A DNA stretch of 49,264 nucleotides from Fibrobacterales bacterium. Its GTDB lineage: Bacteria > Fibrobacterota > Fibrobacteria > Fibrobacterales > CADBQJ01. Where the stretch lies: contig JAGCEZ010000089.1 of assembly GCA_017650365.1 (NCBI GenBank), forward strand, positions 1 through 49,264, given 5' to 3'. The translations under genes were made by a program, and so were the position numbers. This document shows, piece after piece, positions 1 through 7,752 of this stretch. The notes beneath the pieces are model-generated. The model was not told the origin of the DNA. It did no database searches and saw nothing but the letters and a program-made list of their open reading frames with translations. Each line of letters opens with the position of its first letter. Within the stretch, counting starts at the first letter, position 1.

Positions 1-631
1 CGGGCTGCGCGGGACGGGGGGCGGTCGCCGGGGCCGCGGAGGCCGCCGGAGCGGGAGCGGAGGCGGCGGGCCCGAGGCTCTTCTTCGTCGCGGCGCGCCG
101 GATGCCGTAGAGGGCCTCCAGGCTGCGCGGATGGTCCTTGCGGAGACGGAGCGCGCAGCTGTCCGCGGCCCGGCGGTCGCCCATCTGGCCCATCATCTCG
201 GAGCAGATCCAGAGCGCCCGGGAGAGCTCTTCGGGCGGGAGCGAGGGCTCGGCGTTGGCGTACTGCGCGCGGGCGGCGGCGGTGTCGCCGCGGATGAAGG
301 AGTTCCAGGCCTGCATCAGCATCGACTTCGCGTAGATCGACTCCTCGGGCTCGGCCTCGGCCATCAGCGCGTCGAGGATCCGCGCCCCCTTGGAGAGCGA
401 CGCGGTGTCCTGGAGGAGCGTCCAGGAGAGCGCGGCCTGGTAGAGCGCCTCGTGGCGCGGCGTCCCCTGCATCCCCGCGGCGGCGCTTTCGAACGCGGCC
501 GCGGCGGCCGCGTAGTCGGTGGCGACCAGGGCGCGCCAGGCGCGGTCCATCGCCGCGGGGGCGCCCTCCTCGGCGCGCGCGGGGAGGACCGCGCAGAGCA
601 GAAGGGCCGGAACGAGGAAAAACTTCTTCAT
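1..631 (-). CDS. Secreted hypothetical protein, C-terminus beyond window
   Basis: The reading frame starts at the ATG at 631 and runs off the left edge. It begins with a clear signal peptide (MKKFFLVPALLLCAVLPARA, then an acidic residue pair), so the product is probably periplasmic or exported. The mature part is alanine-rich and helical, with repeated A-x-x-A-Y/W patterns that resemble tetratricopeptide repeats around residues 30-130, followed by an Ala/Pro-rich low-complexity tail at the window edge. It lies downstream of miaB on the same strand with a 47-base gap, so the two may be co-transcribed. I do not recognise a specific family; a TPR-like periplasmic scaffold is only an inference from composition. 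Confidence 0.6.
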   Translation of the reverse strand, partial: MKKFFLVPALLLCAVLPARAEEGAPAAMDRAWRALVATDYAAAAAAFESAAAGMQGTPRHEALYQAALSWTLLQDTASLSKGARILDALMAEAEPEESIYAKSMLMQAWNSFIRGDTAAARAQYANAEPSLPPEELSRALWICSEMMGQMGDRRAADSCALRLRKDHPRSLEALYGIRRAATKKSLGPAASAPAPAASAAPATAPRPAQP

Positions 632-678
632 ATGCGCCAGAATATAGCTCCCCGAGAGGGCCCGGACCTCCCGCGCGG

Positions 679-2001
679 TCACGCGTCCGCCCTTTCGCCC
701 AGGAGCGTCCAGCCGGAGATCCCGGTCAGCTTCGCGCGGACGAACTCGCCGGGGTTCCCGAGCGCCTTCGGGACGAGCACCTTGCGGAAGCCGTCCGTCC
801 GCCCGAGCATCATGGCGGGGTCGCGGCGCGAGGGGCGTTCGAGGAGCAGCTCCTCCACGCGGCCGATCTGCGCGCGGGCCTTCTCCTCCGTGATCGCGTT
901 CTGCAGGTCGATCATCCTGCGCAGGCGCTTCTGTCTCTCCTCCTCGGGCACGGCGCCGGGCATCGTCGCGGCGTCGGTTCCCGGGCGTTCGGAGTAGGCG
1001 AAGAGGAAGGCCCCGTCGAACCGGATCTCCTCCATGGCCGAGAGCGTTTCGCGGAACTCCTCCTCGGTCTCGGAGGGGAACCCGGCGATGAGGTCGGTCG
1101 TGAGGGCGATCTCCGGCATCGCCGCGCGCAGCCTCCGCACGGTGTCGAGGTAGCGTTCGCGCGTGTAGGTCCGGCGCATTTCGCGGAGCACGCGCGTGCT
1201 GCCCGACTGCATCGGCAGGTGGACGTGCTTGCAGATCTTCTCCTCGCGCGCGATCGTCTCGACGAGGTCGTCGCCGAAGTGGATCGGGTGGGGCGACGTG
1301 AAGCGGATCCGCCTCAGCCCGTCGATTTCGCAGAGCGCGCGGAGCAGGCCGGAGAAGCGCTCCGTCCCCTCGCGCCAGCCGTTGACCGTCTGCCCGAGCA
1401 GGAGGATCTCGACGGCGCCGCGTTCGACGGCGCGCCGGCATTCGCGGACCACGTCCCCGGCGGCGCGGTATTTCTCGGGGCCCCGCGTGTAGGGGACGAT
1501 GCAGTAGGAGCAGCGGTGGTTGCATCCGCGCTGCACGGCGACCATCGCGGAGAAGGGCGTCGCCGGCTTGGCGTCCAGACCCTGGTAGTTCTCCATCCGG
1601 TCGAAGGCGGTCTGCACCGGCTCCAGCCCGTCGGCGCCGTCTTCCAGCAGCCGCGGCATGAGGAGATACCGGTCCGGACCGAGGACGAAGTCGACGTAGG
1701 GGGCGCGGTCGCGGATCGCCTGTCCGTGCGCCTGCGCCATGCATCCGATCACCGCGATGCGCAGGAGCGGGTTGCGCTTCTTCAGGCAGGCGTAGTTGGA
1801 GATCGTCCGGAAGACGGTCTCGTCGGCCTTGGCGCGGACGGAGCAGGTGTTGACCACGATCAGGTCGGCCTCGTCCGGGGTCTCCACGGGGCGGGCGCCG
1901 GCGCTTTCGAGCATCTCGGCCACGAGGCCCGAGTCGTACTCGTTCATCTGGCACCCGAAGGTGACGAGATGGTAGCGGGAGCGGAGCGGGCCGGAGCTCA
2001 T
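679..2001 (-). CDS. miaB: tRNA-2-methylthio-N6-dimethylallyladenosine synthase MiaB
   Basis: This is a radical-SAM methylthiotransferase that adds the methylthio group to i6A37 in tRNAs reading UNN codons, in the cytoplasm. The 440-residue product has the full family layout. The N-terminal UPF0004 domain has cluster ligands Cys17 (FGCQMN), Cys53 (NTCSVR) and Cys87 (IGCMAQ). The radical-SAM motif is GCNHRCSYC with Cys160, Cys164 and Cys167. A C-terminal TRAM-like domain covers roughly residues 375-436. The NTCSVR motif and MiaB-like length favour MiaB over MtaB or RimO. The ATG at 2001 overlaps the stop of the upstream phosphatase gene by four bases (ATGA), so the two are translationally coupled. 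Confidence 0.95.
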   Translation of the reverse strand: MSSGPLRSRYHLVTFGCQMNEYDSGLVAEMLESAGARPVETPDEADLIVVNTCSVRAKADETVFRTISNYACLKKRNPLLRIAVIGCMAQAHGQAIRDRAPYVDFVLGPDRYLLMPRLLEDGADGLEPVQTAFDRMENYQGLDAKPATPFSAMVAVQRGCNHRCSYCIVPYTRGPEKYRAAGDVVRECRRAVERGAVEILLLGQTVNGWREGTERFSGLLRALCEIDGLRRIRFTSPHPIHFGDDLVETIAREEKICKHVHLPMQSGSTRVLREMRRTYTRERYLDTVRRLRAAMPEIALTTDLIAGFPSETEEEFRETLSAMEEIRFDGAFLFAYSERPGTDAATMPGAVPEEERQKRLRRMIDLQNAITEEKARAQIGRVEELLLERPSRRDPAMMLGRTDGFRKVLVPKALGNPGEFVRAKLTGISGWTLLGERADA

Positions 2002-2696
2002 TCCGCCCCTTCGGCGAACTTCCGCGCCAGGACGGGGATGTCGGAGAAGTGCGCCACGCGCCAGCGGACGTCGAACAGGGCGAGCTCCTCGCGCTTGCCG
2101 TAGCCGTCGTCCTCGATCAGCACGCAGTCCGCGCCGGCGTTTTTCGCGCACTCCACGTCGGGAGTCGCGTCGCCGACCATCAGGACGTCCTCCATCCCGA
2201 CGCCGGCCATCTCGGCGAGCAGGCGCAGGCCGTCGGGCTCCGGCTTGCGGACCGGGAGCGTGTCGCCGCCCACCACGGCGTCGAAGAAGCGCTCCACGCC
2301 GAGGTTCCGGAGGATGACGCGCGTGGGGGCCTCGGCCTTGTTGGTCAGCAGGGCCTTCGCGCACTCCGTCGTCTCCAGGAACTCCTTCACGCCGGGGTAG
2401 AGGACCGTCCGCTCGGAGGCGTGCGCGGTGTAGTATTCGAGGAACTCGGCGTAGAAGTCGTCGACCGAGAGGGGACACTCGCCGTCGGGCAGGCAGAGCT
2501 TGAGGAGGTGCCAGGCCCCGTGCCCCATCGCCCAGACCACGTACCTGTATTCGCGTTCGGGCAGACCGTGGCGCCGCAGGATCGTGTTGATGCCGTGAGC
2601 GATGTCGGGCGCGCTGTTGATCAGCGTGCCGTCGAGGTCGAACACCAGCAGCTTTTTGCCGAAGGGGCCTCTCTTTGTGGCCTGGAACGGGAGCAA
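1998..2696 (-). CDS. gph: HAD-family phosphatase, phosphoglycolate phosphatase-like
   Basis: The 232-residue protein belongs to the haloacid dehalogenase superfamily. Motif I is FDLDGTL with nucleophile Asp20 and acid/base Asp22. An alpha-helical cap follows (about 30-95). Motif II is the Thr in ALLTNKA, motif III the Lys in RKPEPDGL, and motif IV is MVGDATPD. This set is typical of Gph, which removes phosphate from 2-phosphoglycolate made during DNA repair, but close relatives act on pyrophosphate or other small phosphoesters, so the substrate is inferred. The start is a TTG at 2696: an in-frame stop lies five codons upstream and no ATG precedes motif I. The gene is divergent from the DUF2334 gene, with only 25 bases between them. 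Confidence 0.85.
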   Translation of the reverse strand: MLPFQATKRGPFGKKLLVFDLDGTLINSAPDIAHGINTILRRHGLPEREYRYVVWAMGHGAWHLLKLCLPDGECPLSVDDFYAEFLEYYTAHASERTVLYPGVKEFLETTECAKALLTNKAEAPTRVILRNLGVERFFDAVVGGDTLPVRKPEPDGLRLLAEMAGVGMEDVLMVGDATPDVECAKNAGADCVLIEDDGYGKREELALFDVRWRVAHFSDIPVLARKFAEGAE

Positions 2697-2721
2697 AACG
2701 GGGATTTCCTAGCTTTCGAAA

Positions 2722-3495
2722 GTGCGGAACGAAAGGCCAAAAATAGGAAAAGCGGGCGTTCCCGTCGCGCTGCACGACGTCTCGGTCCTGACCTTCGGAT
2801 GGGCGGAGGGACTCGTCGCGGAGCTGCGCTCCCTCGGTGCCTCTCCCGCGCTGATGGTCGTTCCGGCGCCCGAAGGCGGCGAGGAGGGTCCCGCGGAACG
2901 CCGCGCCGCCTTCTCCGCGTGGCTGCGGGAATGCGCGGCCGCCGGACTCCCGCTCTTCTGCCACGGCTGGACGCACCGCGCGGATCCCGGCGCACCGCGC
3001 TCGTCCGCGGGCCGGGTCCAGAACCGCCTGAACGCGGGCGAGGCCGAGTTCGCCGGGCTTCCCGAAGAGGCGCTGGCCGATCGGCTGGACCGCGCGCTCG
3101 AGGCCTTCGCCGAACTCGGGTGCGGGGCCCCCGCGGGGTTCGTCCCGCCCACGTGGTTCGCGCCGCGCGCCTTGGAAAAACTTCTCTTCGCGCGCGGCAT
3201 CGGGCTCTGCGAGCGCCGGCTCCGGATCTCGCGGCCCGCGATGCGCCTCTCCAGCTTCCCGATCTCGCTCTTCGGCGGCTCGCGGGCCGCGTGGGAGCTC
3301 TCCGCCTCCTGCGCGGAACTGGCGCTCGCACCGCGCGCGCCCTTCCTGGCCGCCTTCTTCGCCCTCGCCCGGGCGGCCGCCCGGCCCCGCCTGGCGCTCC
3401 ACCCGGTCGATTTCGCGGACGAAGGGCGGCGGGCGCGCATGGAGACGCTGCTGCGGCGCGTGGCCGAAGGACCGGGGTTCGCGCCTTATTTCTAG
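2722..3495 (+). CDS. DUF2334-like polysaccharide deacetylase-fold protein
   Basis: The 257-residue product has the landmarks of DUF2334, a divergent branch of the NodB/polysaccharide deacetylase fold. It shows an N-terminal HDVS motif (metal-binding Asp/His) near residue 18, CHGWTHR near residue 84 (the family's H-G-x-x-H element), GFVPPTW in the middle and LALHPVD near the C-terminus. DUF2334 proteins are presumed carbohydrate or peptidoglycan N-deacetylases; no activity is proven for most. There is no signal peptide, so it may act in the cytoplasm. The start is a GTG at 2722, the first start after the divergent HAD gene. The next gene begins 22 bases downstream, suggesting a two-gene operon. 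Confidence 0.75.
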   Translation: MRNERPKIGKAGVPVALHDVSVLTFGWAEGLVAELRSLGASPALMVVPAPEGGEEGPAERRAAFSAWLRECAAAGLPLFCHGWTHRADPGAPRSSAGRVQNRLNAGEAEFAGLPEEALADRLDRALEAFAELGCGAPAGFVPPTWFAPRALEKLLFARGIGLCERRLRISRPAMRLSSFPISLFGGSRAAWELSASCAELALAPRAPFLAAFFALARAAARPRLALHPVDFADEGRRARMETLLRRVAEGPGFAPYF

Positions 3496-3517
3496 TTTTG
3501 GCCGCGGAGGCCGAACT

Positions 3518-3982
3518 ATGGGTTTCATCGAAGAGGCGAACAGCCGGACCAGCGTGGTCAGCGACACCATCTTCTTCATCGTCATCGTCGCGGCGATCGT
3601 CGGCGGGGTCGTCTACTACCACGTCGCCAAGGACAACGCGCTCGAGGGCTTCTCGCAGGCCGACGAACTCTTCGCCGCCGGGAAGTACGAAGAGGCCCTC
3701 GCCAAATACGTCGAACTCCAGGACGCCGGCTGGAAGAGCGATTCGCTCGACTCCATCCTCTACGAACGCCAGGCGAAGATCGAAGGGTGGAAGGAACTCA
3801 CCGCCGAGGTGATGCAGTCCGCCGACTCGCTCCTCCGCGCGGGGGACACGGCCGCGGCCGTCGCCCGCCTGGGCGAACTCCCGAACCGCGCCTTCCTGGA
3901 CGACATGCAGCGCGCCCTCGTCGCCTCGCTTCTTCTGGAGCCCGCCGCCGATTCCGCGTCCGCGGCGCCCGCGGACCAGTGA
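3518..3982 (+). CDS. Small membrane-anchored TPR-like protein
   Basis: The 154-residue product has one transmembrane helix near residues 18-36 (TIFFIVIVAAIVGGVVYYH). A helical region follows in which ADELFAAGKYEEALAKY matches the consensus of a TPR A-helix/B-helix pair, with a second degenerate pair near residues 98-125. The tail is Ala/Pro-rich. Such proteins usually sit at the inner membrane as scaffolds; no specific partner can be named. The last codons and the TGA stop (gcg gac cag tga) lie inside the left arm of the intergenic element at 3973-4077, so this gene's 3' end has apparently been set by that element. Confidence 0.7.
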   Translation: MGFIEEANSRTSVVSDTIFFIVIVAAIVGGVVYYHVAKDNALEGFSQADELFAAGKYEEALAKYVELQDAGWKSDSLDSILYERQAKIEGWKELTAEVMQSADSLLRAGDTAAAVARLGELPNRAFLDDMQRALVASLLLEPAADSASAAPADQ

Positions 3983-4077
3983 TCAGTCGCCAGGCCCCAG
4001 GAATCAGTGGAATAATCGCGCCGAAGGCGCCTAACTACGCACTGGCACCTGGCAACTGGCACCTGGCGACTGAAATA
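3973..4077 (+). repeat. Intergenic heptad-armed palindromic element, copy A
   Basis: The left arm repeats CCAG or TCAG every seven bases (3976, 3983, 3990, 3997, 4004). The centre is AATAATCGCGCC-GAA-GGCGCC (4011-4030). The right arm repeats CTGG every seven bases (4042, 4049, 4056, 4063). The arms are therefore inverted heptad arrays around a GC-rich hairpin. Three further copies lie at 45646, 47636 and 48662. It sits between convergent genes and contains the stop codons of both the small membrane protein (plus) and tsaE (minus). Confidence 0.85.
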
Positions 4078-4487
4078 ACCCGTCCGCTCTCCCCGACGGG
4101 CTTCAGCTCGACCGTGGCGGTCACCTCGAGGTCGAGCCCCGCGAGGCGTTCGGGCCATTCGATCAGCGTGATGGCGTCCGAAAAGCGGTAGTGCTCCAGG
4201 CCGATCTCCTCCCAGTCGGCCCCCTCCGGCAGACGGTAGAGGTCCACGTGGTAGATCGGCGGTTCGCAGCGGTATTCGCGGACGATGGCGTAGGTGGGCG
4301 ACCCGGTGCGGCCCGAAAAGCCGCGCCCCTGCGCGACGCCCCGGCAGACGACGGTCTTCCCCGCGCCGAGCGGTCCTGAAAGCAGGACGCAGTCGCCGCC
4401 CTTGAGCGTCTTCCCGAACTCGCGGGCCCAGGCCAGCGTCTCCTCCTCGGAGGAGGTGCGGACGACCTCGGAATCGGAACCGCTCAC
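4035..4487 (-). CDS. tsaE: tRNA threonylcarbamoyladenosine biosynthesis ATPase TsaE
   Basis: TsaE is the ATPase that drives the TsaB-TsaD complex making t6A37 in ANN-decoding tRNAs. The 150-residue product has a Walker A motif at residues 38-45 (GPLGAGKT), the family's SPTYAIVREY and HVDLYRL motifs, and the LIEWPERL segment near the C-terminus. The start is a GTG at 4487 that overlaps the pheA stop by four bases (GTGA), so translation is coupled. The last ~12 residues (VARCQLPGASA) are encoded by the right arm of the intergenic heptad element, which also supplies the TAG stop; the C-terminal tail is therefore probably not ancestral. tsaB and tsaD are not in the window. Confidence 0.9.
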   Translation of the reverse strand: MSGSDSEVVRTSSEEETLAWAREFGKTLKGGDCVLLSGPLGAGKTVVCRGVAQGRGFSGRTGSPTYAIVREYRCEPPIYHVDLYRLPEGADWEEIGLEHYRFSDAITLIEWPERLAGLDLEVTATVELKPVGESGRVISVARCQLPGASA

Positions 4488-5362
4488 GGCAGCTCCGGAA
4501 TGACGCCGCGGGAGGAGAAGAGCTTGCGGGTGCTCCCCTCGGGATAGCATCCGAGCAGGCGGACCTCGCCGCCTTCGAGCCGCAGCTCCTCGAAGGTCTG
4601 CGCCACGGCCGCGGTCGCCGCGTTCCCGCGGAAGTCGAGGTGGAAGATGTACTCCCACGGGCGGCCCGGGCGCGGACGCGACTCGATCTTCAGCAGGTCG
4701 AGGTTGCGGACCGCGAACGAGCTCAGCGCCTTGTGCAGCAGGCCCGCGCGGTTGCCGCCGGGCGTGTAGACGATGGTGCACTTCGTCCCCGCGGAGGCGT
4801 CGGCGAGCGGCTCCTTCGCGATCGCGAAGAAACGCGTGATGTTCACGCCGGGCTGGTTCTCGAGGTTCTTCTTCAGGATGCCGAGCCCGTACTTCTCCGC
4901 GGCGAGGGCCGACGCGATCGCGCCCGTCGTCCCCTTCTCGCGCGCGACGATCTGCGCCGAACCCGCGGTGTCGAACTCGGGAATCGCCGCGATCTTCGGA
5001 TGCGACGCGAAGAAGTCGCTGCACTGGGCCAGGGCCTGCGGATGCGACTTCACGCCGGTCAGGTCCCCGATCCCCACGCCCTTCGGGGCGAGCAGGCAGT
5101 GCTCGATCAGCAGCTTCACCTCGCCCACGATGTGCACCGGGTACTTCATCAGCAGGTCGTAGTTCGGATGGATGGAGCCGGTCGTCGTGTTCTCCACCGG
5201 AACCGCGCCGCCGTCGGCGCGGCCGTCCAGGACCGCCTCGTAGACGTCCTCGAACCGCTCGCACGGGAGAGTCCTGCACCCGACGCCGAAGAGGTGGAGG
5301 CAGGCGCTCTCGCTGTAGGCGCCGGGAACGCCCTGGTAGGCGATGGTCTTGGGCTGGTCCAT
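4484..5362 (-). CDS. pheA: Prephenate dehydratase
   Basis: The enzyme converts prephenate to phenylpyruvate in phenylalanine synthesis. The 292-residue protein is a monofunctional dehydratase without a chorismate-mutase domain. It starts with TIAYQGVPGAYSESA, contains PVENTTTGSI, and has the catalytic TRF motif (NITRFF) near residue 177. An ACT regulatory domain (about 195-285) carries the KIESRP motif that binds phenylalanine, so feedback inhibition is expected from the family. It overlaps tsaE by four bases and lies 9 bases downstream of the NlpC/P60 gene, forming a minus-strand run. Confidence 0.93.
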   Translation of the reverse strand: MDQPKTIAYQGVPGAYSESACLHLFGVGCRTLPCERFEDVYEAVLDGRADGGAVPVENTTTGSIHPNYDLLMKYPVHIVGEVKLLIEHCLLAPKGVGIGDLTGVKSHPQALAQCSDFFASHPKIAAIPEFDTAGSAQIVAREKGTTGAIASALAAEKYGLGILKKNLENQPGVNITRFFAIAKEPLADASAGTKCTIVYTPGGNRAGLLHKALSSFAVRNLDLLKIESRPRPGRPWEYIFHLDFRGNAATAAVAQTFEELRLEGGEVRLLGCYPEGSTRKLFSSRGVIPELP

Positions 5363-5371
5363 GCGGAAAAT

Positions 5372-5935
5372 CTAGAAACGCCGCGCGCCCTTGTAGTGGC
5401 GCGACCAGTAGGGGTCGTCGAGCGGGGTGATCGTCACGCCCTTCGACGTGGAGGCGTGCGCGAAGTTCCCGTCGCCCAGCGCGATCCCCACGTGCGACAC
5501 GCGGTTCCACTGCCCGAAGAAGACCGCGTCGCCCGCCTTCAGGCTTCCCTTCGAGACGGGCTTCCCCAGCTTCGCCTGCTCCGCGGCCGTGCGCGGGAGC
5601 GAGATCCCCGCCCACTCCTGCATGACGTTCTTCACGAAGCCCGAGCAGTCGACCCCCTTCTTCGTGGAGCCGCCGTAGAGGTAGGGCGTGCCCATCCAGG
5701 GTTTGATCGTCTTTTCGAGCGAGGAGGAGGTCTGCCCGCCCGTCCGTTCCGCCGCGGCGCTTCCCGGGCGCGAGACCCCGTTCGTCTCGGACGCGGCGCG
5801 CTCCTCCGGGGTGCGGTAGACGGGGTCGGGCCACGTGCCCGTGTTCCGGTCGTAGCCCATCCGCTGCGGGAAGTAGGCGCAGCCCGAAAGCGCCGCCGTC
5901 AGCGCGATCGCGAGAACGCAGGAGGCGCGGCGCAT
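5372..5935 (-). CDS. NlpC/P60 family lipoprotein, cell-wall peptidase
   Basis: The 187-residue product starts with a lipoprotein signal ending in the lipobox LSGC (Cys19). A linker of about 50 residues rich in Ser, Gly and Glu leads to an NlpC/P60 domain (about 73-187). The catalytic triad is visible as Cys97 in GVDCSGF, His148 in SHVGIAL and His160 in FAHAS. This is the size and layout of Spr/MepS-type endopeptidases that cut peptide cross-links in peptidoglycan, so it probably acts in the periplasm on nascent wall. The bond cut is inferred. It sits 25 bases downstream of gatA. Confidence 0.9.
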   Translation of the reverse strand: MRRASCVLAIALTAALSGCAYFPQRMGYDRNTGTWPDPVYRTPEERAASETNGVSRPGSAAAERTGGQTSSSLEKTIKPWMGTPYLYGGSTKKGVDCSGFVKNVMQEWAGISLPRTAAEQAKLGKPVSKGSLKAGDAVFFGQWNRVSHVGIALGDGNFAHASTSKGVTITPLDDPYWSRHYKGARRF

Positions 5936-5960
5936 GTGCGGAGTGTCCTTCCGCCGGGTT

Positions 5961-7382
5961 CTACCGGCGCAGCCGCTCCAGCCTCCAGGCGCTCTGGAGC
6001 AGGCGGGTTTCCTCGAACGCGGGCGCGACCAGCTGCAAACTGGCGCTCGACCCGCCGCAGCTCCCCACGGGAACCGAGATCCCGGGCAGGCCGGCGAGGT
6101 TCAGGCTCACCGTGAAGATGTCGGTCAGGTACATCGCCAGCGGGTCCTTCAGCCCCTCGCCGCGCTTGAGCGGCGGGCCGGGGAGGACGGGCGTCGCGAC
6201 GACGTCGCACGAGGCGAAGGCCTTCGCGAAGTCGTCCGCGATCAGGCGGCGGACCTTCTGCGCCTGCACGTAGAAGGCGTCGTAGTAGCCGGAGCTCAGC
6301 ACGAACGTCCCCAGGAGGATGCGGCGCTGCACCTCCTTCCCGAACCCCTCCGAGCGCGACTTGCGGTAGAGCGACTCCAGGTCCTTCGCCTCGGGGGAGC
6401 GGTGGCCGTAGCGCACGCCGTCGAAGCGCGAGAGGTTGGCGCTCGCCTCGGCGGTCGCGATGATGTAGTAGGAGGCGATCGCGTGCTTCAGCGAGGGAAG
6501 GGAGACCTTCACCAGCTCCGCCCCGTCGGCCTTCAGGTCGTCGAGCGCCTTCTGCAGGACCTCGCGCATCTCGGGGTCGAGCCCTTCGCCGAAGCACTCC
6601 TCGGGAACGCCGATGCGGATCTTCGGGTCGCCGTTCTTCAGTTCGGGAAGAGTCGCGGGCGCGGGGCGCGTGGCCGAGGTGCTGTCGTGCGGGTCGTGGC
6701 CCGCGACGACGTCGTAGAGGAGCGCGGCGTCTTCCACCGTGTTGGCCATCGGGCCGATCTGGTCCAGCGAGCTGGCGTAGGCCACCAGGCCCCAGCGCGA
6801 CACGCGGCCGTAGCTCGGCTTGAACCCCACCACGCCGCAGCAGGCGGCGGGCTGGCGGATCGACCCGCCCGTGTCGGAACCCAGGGCCGCGGGCACGGTT
6901 CCGCGCGCGACGGCGGCCGCGCTCCCGCCGGAGGAGCCGCCGGGAATCAGTTCGGGCCATTCCGGGTTCGTCACCGGGCCGCTCGCCGAGGTCTCGCTCG
7001 TGGAGCCCATCGCGAACTCGTCCATGTTGGCCTTGCCGACGATCACGGCGCCCGCGGCGCGCAGCCGTTCGGTCGCCGTGGCGTCGTAGGGGGCGACGAA
7101 GTTCCCGAGGATCTTCGATCCGCAGGTGCAGCGGAGGCCCTTCGCCAGGATGTTGTCCTTCACGGCGAGGGGGATCCCCGCCAGCGCGCCGAGCTTTTCC
7201 CCGGCCGCCCGCTTCGCGTCGATTGCGCGTGCGGCCTCCAGGGCCCCCTCCTCGTCCAGCGACACGAACGCGTTGTCCGCGGCGTTCGCCTTCGCGCTCT
7301 CCAGCGCCGCCTTCGCGAGCGCCTCGGAGGTGGTCGCTCCCGACTTCAGTTCGTCCAGCAGTCCGACGATCGTCTTCTTCAT
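5961..7382 (-). CDS. gatA: Glutamyl-tRNA(Gln) amidotransferase subunit A
   Basis: GatA releases ammonia from glutamine and, with GatB and GatC, amidates misacylated Glu-tRNA(Gln) and often Asp-tRNA(Asn). The 473-residue length is standard. The amidase-signature triad is in place: Lys75 (LAVKDNI), Ser150 in GGSSGGSAA, and nucleophile Ser174 in GSDTGGSIRQPA. gatB and gatC are not adjacent, so the operon is broken up in this organism, as is common. The DUF4321 gene ends 7 bases upstream, so transcription from there is likely. Confidence 0.95.
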   Translation of the reverse strand: MKKTIVGLLDELKSGATTSEALAKAALESAKANAADNAFVSLDEEGALEAARAIDAKRAAGEKLGALAGIPLAVKDNILAKGLRCTCGSKILGNFVAPYDATATERLRAAGAVIVGKANMDEFAMGSTSETSASGPVTNPEWPELIPGGSSGGSAAAVARGTVPAALGSDTGGSIRQPAACCGVVGFKPSYGRVSRWGLVAYASSLDQIGPMANTVEDAALLYDVVAGHDPHDSTSATRPAPATLPELKNGDPKIRIGVPEECFGEGLDPEMREVLQKALDDLKADGAELVKVSLPSLKHAIASYYIIATAEASANLSRFDGVRYGHRSPEAKDLESLYRKSRSEGFGKEVQRRILLGTFVLSSGYYDAFYVQAQKVRRLIADDFAKAFASCDVVATPVLPGPPLKRGEGLKDPLAMYLTDIFTVSLNLAGLPGISVPVGSCGGSSASLQLVAPAFEETRLLQSAWRLERLRR

Positions 7383-7389
7383 CTCCGAC

Positions 7390-7704
7390 CTACTTGCTCC
7401 GCGACCACTTTTCCACGTAGAGGGCCAGGCCCATGCCCAGCACGCTCATCAGGTTGAACTTGAAGCCGAAGCCGAAGCGGAACTTCAGCATGTTCAGGTC
7501 GAGCTTGACGCCCGCGGGATCCGAATAGCCCAGGTCGAGGTTGAACCCCGACACGGCGAGGTTGCGCAGGTTGTTGTCCCAGCCGGCGCCGGCCAGTTCG
7601 CCGAACCAGCCGAAGAGGAAGCCGAGCCCTTCGCCCAGGATTCCCCCGAGAATCAGACCGAGGATGATGGCGGCGACGAAACGTCCGGTGGGCGCGCGAT
7701 TCAT
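7390..7704 (-). CDS. DUF4321 small membrane protein
   Basis: The 104-residue product has an N-terminal hydrophobic, glycine-rich segment (VAAIILGLILGGILGEGLG, residues 10-28) and a conserved C-terminal part (GFNLDLGYSD then FGFGFKFNLMSVLGMGLAL) that matches the DUF4321 family. The function is unknown. It has a good ribosome-binding site (AAAGGAGTTTTC) before the ATG at 7704. It lies between truA (49 bases upstream) and gatA (7 bases downstream), so it is likely an operon partner of both. Confidence 0.75.
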   Translation of the reverse strand: MNRAPTGRFVAAIILGLILGGILGEGLGFLFGWFGELAGAGWDNNLRNLAVSGFNLDLGYSDPAGVKLDLNMLKFRFGFGFKFNLMSVLGMGLALYVEKWSRSK

Positions 7705-7752
7705 GAAAACTCCTTTGCGGGCGGATTCCGTCCAAATATACCTAGTGGAGGC

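Noticed and set aside
2049-3812. Long plus-strand ORF of 587 codons
   Set aside because: It is an antisense and out-of-frame shadow of the HAD and DUF2334 genes, with Arg/Ala-rich composition and no motif.
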